Below the pieces are notes generated by a model. The model did not search any database, was not told where the DNA came from, and saw only the letters and a program-made list of their open reading frames with translations. A stretch of 64,000 bases of DNA from Datnioides undecimradiatus (lineage: Eukaryota > Chordata > Actinopteri > Lobotiformes > Datnioididae): NCBI GenBank assembly GCA_008933995.1, contig WARS01000071.1, positions 4,866,652 through 4,930,651 of the forward strand, written 5' to 3'. The position numbers and the translations under genes are program-made. Below are positions 63,301 to 64,000 of the stretch, piece after piece. The number at the start of each line of letters is the position of its first letter. The stretch's first letter is position 1.

Positions 63301-64000
63301 TCACAGTGATAATGGTTGTGGATCTACACTCCGCTGCAGTTTTATTACCCCACACTAATATACAGTCGCCCAATAAATCCAATCTCTGCGATCGTTATAA
63401 TGGTCAGTTCTTGCTGAAACTGTTTTAGATAGTTATTGATTGAACTTTATGGTCATTTTGGCGGTGGTGCAGTTGATTTGTATTGCATCACACTGAGATG
63501 TGCTTCCAATATTCTGTCCACCCCATTTGTATCAGCGCAGGCCGACTAAATAACAGAAACATCTCTCTGTGTAACGCTATGCAATTCAACTGCGACACAA
63601 CCTACAGCCTCCAAGATGACCATAAAGTTTAATCAAGACCTCTCTGCAACAGTCCCAAGAAAAACTGAACAATTAAACTTTCATGAACACGGAAGTTATT
63701 GGAGTGTTGTTGTGTTGGAGTGCTTCAGCTGCAGCTAGATTGGTGTACCTAATAAAGTTCTCATATTGTGGTGGTATATCTTTTTTAGACTGCCTCTTTG
63801 CTGGAGGAGGTTGACAAGCTGAAAGATGAAAACTTCCTTATTCTGCATGGAACCGCAGATGGTGAGATTTGTCTTCAGTTTTATCCTGAGATTATTCACG
63901 CCGTTCTTTTTTCACCTCTAATTTCAACGCGTACGTGCATTTGTCCAAAGCGAGGGTACACTTCCAGCACAGCGCCGAGCTCCTGAGCCGACTGGTGAAG
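42643..64000 (+). CDS. DPP6/DPP10-like inactive dipeptidyl peptidase; C-terminus beyond window
   Basis: DPP6 and DPP10 are single-pass type II membrane proteins, S9B-family pseudopeptidases that act as Kv4 channel auxiliary subunits. Twenty-five exons join in phase to 734 residues before the right edge: 42643-42681, 48305-48419, 49088-49183, 49372-49466, 51025-51096, 55291-55343, 55976-56057, 56557-56677, 56770-56924, 57353-57450, 57620-57743, 58131-58172, 58263-58367, 59139-59230, 60072-60119, 61363-61481, 61568-61615, 61904-62002, 62365-62431, 62542-62736, 62832-62886, 62989-63088, 63198-63256, 63789-63861, 63951-64000. A short cytoplasmic tail leads to PPRNWKG and one helix (about 28-49). 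The beta-propeller has [15 protein letters not shown] and EATTGAC. The hydrolase loop reads YGKAFGGYL: alanine (641) replaces the catalytic serine, while HGTAD keeps the aspartate. Matches to DPP6 and DPP10 are mixed, so it may be a third paralogue. The first exon is the least certain. About 60 residues are missing. Confidence 0.93.
42682..48304 (+). other. Large first intron of the DPP-like gene (5.6 kb); no gene inside recognised
   Basis: The intron contains several chance open frames of 60-104 codons without family resemblance. Parts of 43600-47800 are moderately complex and TAAT-rich, a look common in conserved noncoding elements. No hairpin RNA or mobile element was recognised. DPP6 and DPP10 also have long first introns. 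Confidence 0.5.
48490..48640 (+). repeat. Dispersed teleost repeat A, longest copy
   Basis: It contains agctatagccagtagcagg, ttagcttagcttagcacaaagactgg, acagctagctcgactccgcc and ccagcacctttaaagatcac in order. This is the longest copy of repeat A here, in an intron of the DPP-like gene. Confidence 0.5.
50440..50600 (+). repeat. Dispersed teleost repeat C
   Basis: agctagcgattagctggtaa, then catagcagctgaagagcaaa and gaggccaaaaacagaaataa, resemble a further short dispersed sequence of fish genomes. It lies directly before a retrotransposon fragment in an intron of the DPP-like gene. Confidence 0.35.
50634..50890 (-). mobile_element. Degenerate non-LTR retrotransposon reverse-transcriptase fragment
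   Basis: On the minus strand the frame reads [14 protein letters not shown], the YADD catalytic motif of non-LTR reverse transcriptases (L2/CR1/Rex type), followed by [13 protein letters not shown]. Just upstream, the expected QGSVLGP-type segment is only readable in a shifted frame, so the copy is broken. About 250 bases remain. It is a fossil insertion within an intron of the DPP-like gene; the exact clade is not determined. Confidence 0.7.
51325..51358. repeat. (TG)n microsatellite
   Basis: About fifteen TG units with one interruption. Seen directly. Confidence 0.8.
52647..52663. repeat. Poly-G run of 17
   Basis: Seventeen consecutive G residues lie within a G-rich stretch of an intron. 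Seen directly; the length may be affected by sequencing. Confidence 0.8.
54323..54370. repeat. (CA)n microsatellite
   Basis: Over twenty CA units, the longest dinucleotide array in the window. Seen directly. Confidence 0.9.
54920..55100 (+). repeat. Possible dispersed repeat with the GCAGACGCTTTTATCCAAAG word
   Basis: The words gcagacgcttttatccaaag and cgacatacatac closely match a motif I recall from many fish genomes (usually ...aaagcgacttaca). The element class is unknown and the boundaries are approximate. Confidence 0.45.
57005..57240 (+). repeat. Dispersed teleost repeat B, rearranged copy
   Basis: It contains gaatgctaaagttagcatgc, catcctgaggggaacggcaa, and agtcagggaatcgtcaaagt, all words of repeat B but partly reordered. 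It lies in an intron of the DPP-like gene. Confidence 0.45.
58562..58580. repeat. (CA)n microsatellite
   Basis: About nine CA units after a C run, in an intron of the DPP-like gene. Seen directly. Confidence 0.8.
60215..60600 (+). repeat. Dispersed teleost repeat B, longest copy
   Basis: It contains atgctaatgcaagctaacgt, ataatgctaacatgctgctg, gatggtgctagaaatcctca and ttaatggcaatccatgcaat in order. This matches the remembered layout of a widespread fish repeat. It lies in an intron of the DPP-like gene. Confidence 0.5.

Noticed and set aside
63935-63955. Word tttgtccaaagcgag near the last exon resembling the repeat at 54940
   Set aside because: The match is short and falls on the acceptor and first codons of a conserved DPP exon, so it is coincidence.
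42643-64000. DPP-like gene as a pseudogene
   Set aside because: All 25 visible exons are open, in phase and bounded by GT..AG. Loss of the catalytic serine is normal for this subfamily and is not a sign of decay.
1-64000. tRNA, rRNA, CRISPR or bacterial-type operon signals
   Set aside because: I saw no cloverleaf with B-box, no repeat-spacer array and no polycistronic layout. The window is ordinary vertebrate nuclear DNA.

Overview
This window is vertebrate nuclear DNA, most likely from a percomorph-type teleost fish. The genes have many small exons with GT..AG introns, and the intergenic spaces are short. Microsatellites are abundant, and several short dispersed repeats look like ones that recur in fish genomes. 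The first five genes (tfcp2, pou6f1, dazap2, smagp, bin2) have the order and orientation of the human 12q13 block TFCP2-POU6F1-DAZAP2-SMAGP-BIN2. The species cannot be named from the sequence. All gene models were assembled by eye from splice sites, reading phase and remembered family sequences; no search or alignment was run.

Layout: 86-2006 (-) holds the first three coding exons of tfcp2, which continues past the left edge. pou6f1 occupies 4877-10347 (-) with ten coding exons and a complete POU-specific domain plus homeodomain. dazap2 is at 13364-15683 (+) with a long 3' UTR. smagp is at 19789-21678 (-) and has two 60-base extracellular exons that look like a tandem duplication. bin2 is at 25446-28392 (-), an N-BAR protein with an acidic, serine-rich tail. 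A five-exon gene at 29669-32103 (+) encodes a DUF1295/steroid-5-alpha-reductase-like membrane protein. racgap1 is at 34183-40701 (-), with 16 coding exons and 631 residues. A gene of the DPP6/DPP10 inactive dipeptidyl peptidase family runs from 42643 past the right edge (+), with 25 exons visible.

The neighbours do not form one pathway. There are two transcription factors (tfcp2, pou6f1), a PPxY adaptor (dazap2), a small membrane glycoprotein (smagp), a membrane-curvature protein (bin2), a putative lipid-modifying enzyme, a cytokinesis regulator (racgap1) and a probable Kv4-channel auxiliary subunit (the DPP-like gene). racgap1 and the DPP-like gene are head to head. bin2 and the DUF1295 gene are also divergent.

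I found no CRISPR, phage-like or operon-like system and no convincing tRNA or rRNA. The most unusual points are: a DPP6/DPP10-type pseudoprotease in a 12q13-like neighbourhood, possibly a third paralogue lost in mammals; a tandem exon duplication in smagp like the one known in human GYPC; an in-frame TGA upstream of the DUF1295 gene; a CCAAT plus CDE/CHR cluster at the racgap1 promoter; a racgap1 splice donor made of a CA microsatellite; and a possible in-frame cassette exon in pou6f1.
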